Assembly: GCA_024638655.1 (NCBI GenBank)
Contig: JAHEJW010000007.1
Span: 42,862-106,861 of the forward strand
Direction: 5' to 3'
DNA length: 64,000 bases
Source: a bacterium
Lineage (GTDB): Bacteria; Actinomycetota; Acidimicrobiia; Spongiisociales; ZC4RG35
Under the pieces are notes generated by a model. It was not told the origin of the DNA. It worked only from the letters and a program-made list of their open reading frames with translations, and made no database searches. Position 1 is the stretch's first letter; every line of letters begins with the position of its first letter. A program made the translations under genes and the position numbers. Positions 63,696 through 64,000 of the stretch are shown in pieces.

Positions 63696-64000
63696 TCGTC
63701 GGACTCCCAGAAGGTGGCAAAAACGCCCAGAAAACGGCCGCCCTGACCTTCAACCGGGATGGCCGACACATCGACGTCTCTCCACACCTGATCGAAGCCA
63801 CAGAAGCGGATCCGATTGAACGCGGGCCGCTGCTTGACCAGAGCGGCCACGACCGGCAGGTCGATGTCGGGGAGAGGCTGTCCCTTCATGTCGGTCACCA
63901 TGAACATGGTCGCCAGCTGGTCTGCGTGCAGCGGACCGGCGTCGTCGAAGGTGACTCCAAGCAACTTCTCGGCGGGCTCGTTGTAATAGAGGAGGTTCCC
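63692..64000 (-). CDS. PAS-domain protein, C-terminal part (continues beyond the window)
   Basis: Open frame running in from the right edge, with 102 visible residues. LLYYNEPAEKLLGVTFDDAG and the later FDQVWRDVDVSAIPVEGQGG and RFLGVFATFWE form a PAS fold. The stop overlaps the MBL start (ATGA), so the two are one operon. The N-terminal domains, and hence the output, are outside the window. Confidence 0.85.
   Translation of the reverse strand, partial: GNLLYYNEPAEKLLGVTFDDAGPLHADQLATMFMVTDMKGQPLPDIDLPVVAALVKQRPAFNRIRFCGFDQVWRDVDVSAIPVEGQGGRFLGVFATFWESDD

Overview
This 64 kb window looks like a chromosomal segment of a high-GC actinobacterium. The housekeeping order dnaJ - rsmE - BldD-like regulator - phoH - HD-domain membrane protein - ybeY - CBS protein - era - recO - uppS - glycyl-tRNA synthetase - dnaG - principal sigma factor, together with GTG/TTG starts and 1-4 bp start/stop overlaps, fits Actinomycetota. 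Class Acidimicrobiia is my best guess, but it is an inference from gene content, not a measured placement.

Region 1 (1-15,950) is a dense housekeeping block for protein folding, rRNA maturation, membrane and cell-wall precursors, DNA repair and replication, and transcription. It ends with a tRNA-Asn gene.

Region 2 (15,945-23,511) is accessory. The 3' part of tRNA-Asn is repeated four more times in direct orientation (near 17.5, 18.7, 21.3 and 23.5 kb). The copies cut the region into four modules of 1.2-2.5 kb, each carrying one or two cargo genes: a START-like protein and a membrane protein, a secreted protein, a flavin monooxygenase plus a truncated ORF, and an alpha/beta hydrolase plus a Gfo/Idh/MocA oxidoreductase. 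No integrase is visible. Just downstream is a WbdD-like methyltransferase-kinase-coiled-coil protein.

Region 3 (26-36.5 kb) is signalling and envelope: a membrane class III adenylate cyclase, a 1210-residue protein combining a degenerate STAND-type NTPase region, TPR-like repeats, one membrane helix and an outer beta-propeller, a CHASE/PAS histidine kinase, an RRM RNA-binding protein, and a membrane molybdenum-cofactor oxidoreductase with an internal twin-arginine motif.

Region 4 (36.6-49.8 kb) is amino-acid biosynthesis. A fused chorismate mutase-prephenate dehydratase-ACT-DAHP synthase is preceded by a short ORF rich in Phe and Tyr. The ilvC, ilvB-ilvN-small ORF-leuB-leuC-leuD and ilvD genes make valine, isoleucine and leucine. 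ilvB is preceded by a promoter, a 15-residue leader peptide ending in Val-Leu-Leu-Ile-His, and an intrinsic terminator, which is a classical attenuator layout. A lipid cluster (SnoaL-like, patatin-like, acyltransferase) lies between the two pathways.

Region 5 (49.8-64 kb) holds oxidoreductases, the N-degron transferase Aat, a universal stress protein, a form II carbon-monoxide-dehydrogenase-like molybdenum hydroxylase operon, and a tightly overlapped cNMP-binding histidine kinase / response regulator-flavoprotein / UBP zinc-finger operon. It ends with an LtrA membrane protein, a small acetyltransferase-like protein, a metallo-beta-lactamase-fold hydrolase and a PAS protein running off the end. 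Cyclic-nucleotide signalling recurs: a cyclase at 26 kb and a cNMP-gated kinase at 58 kb.
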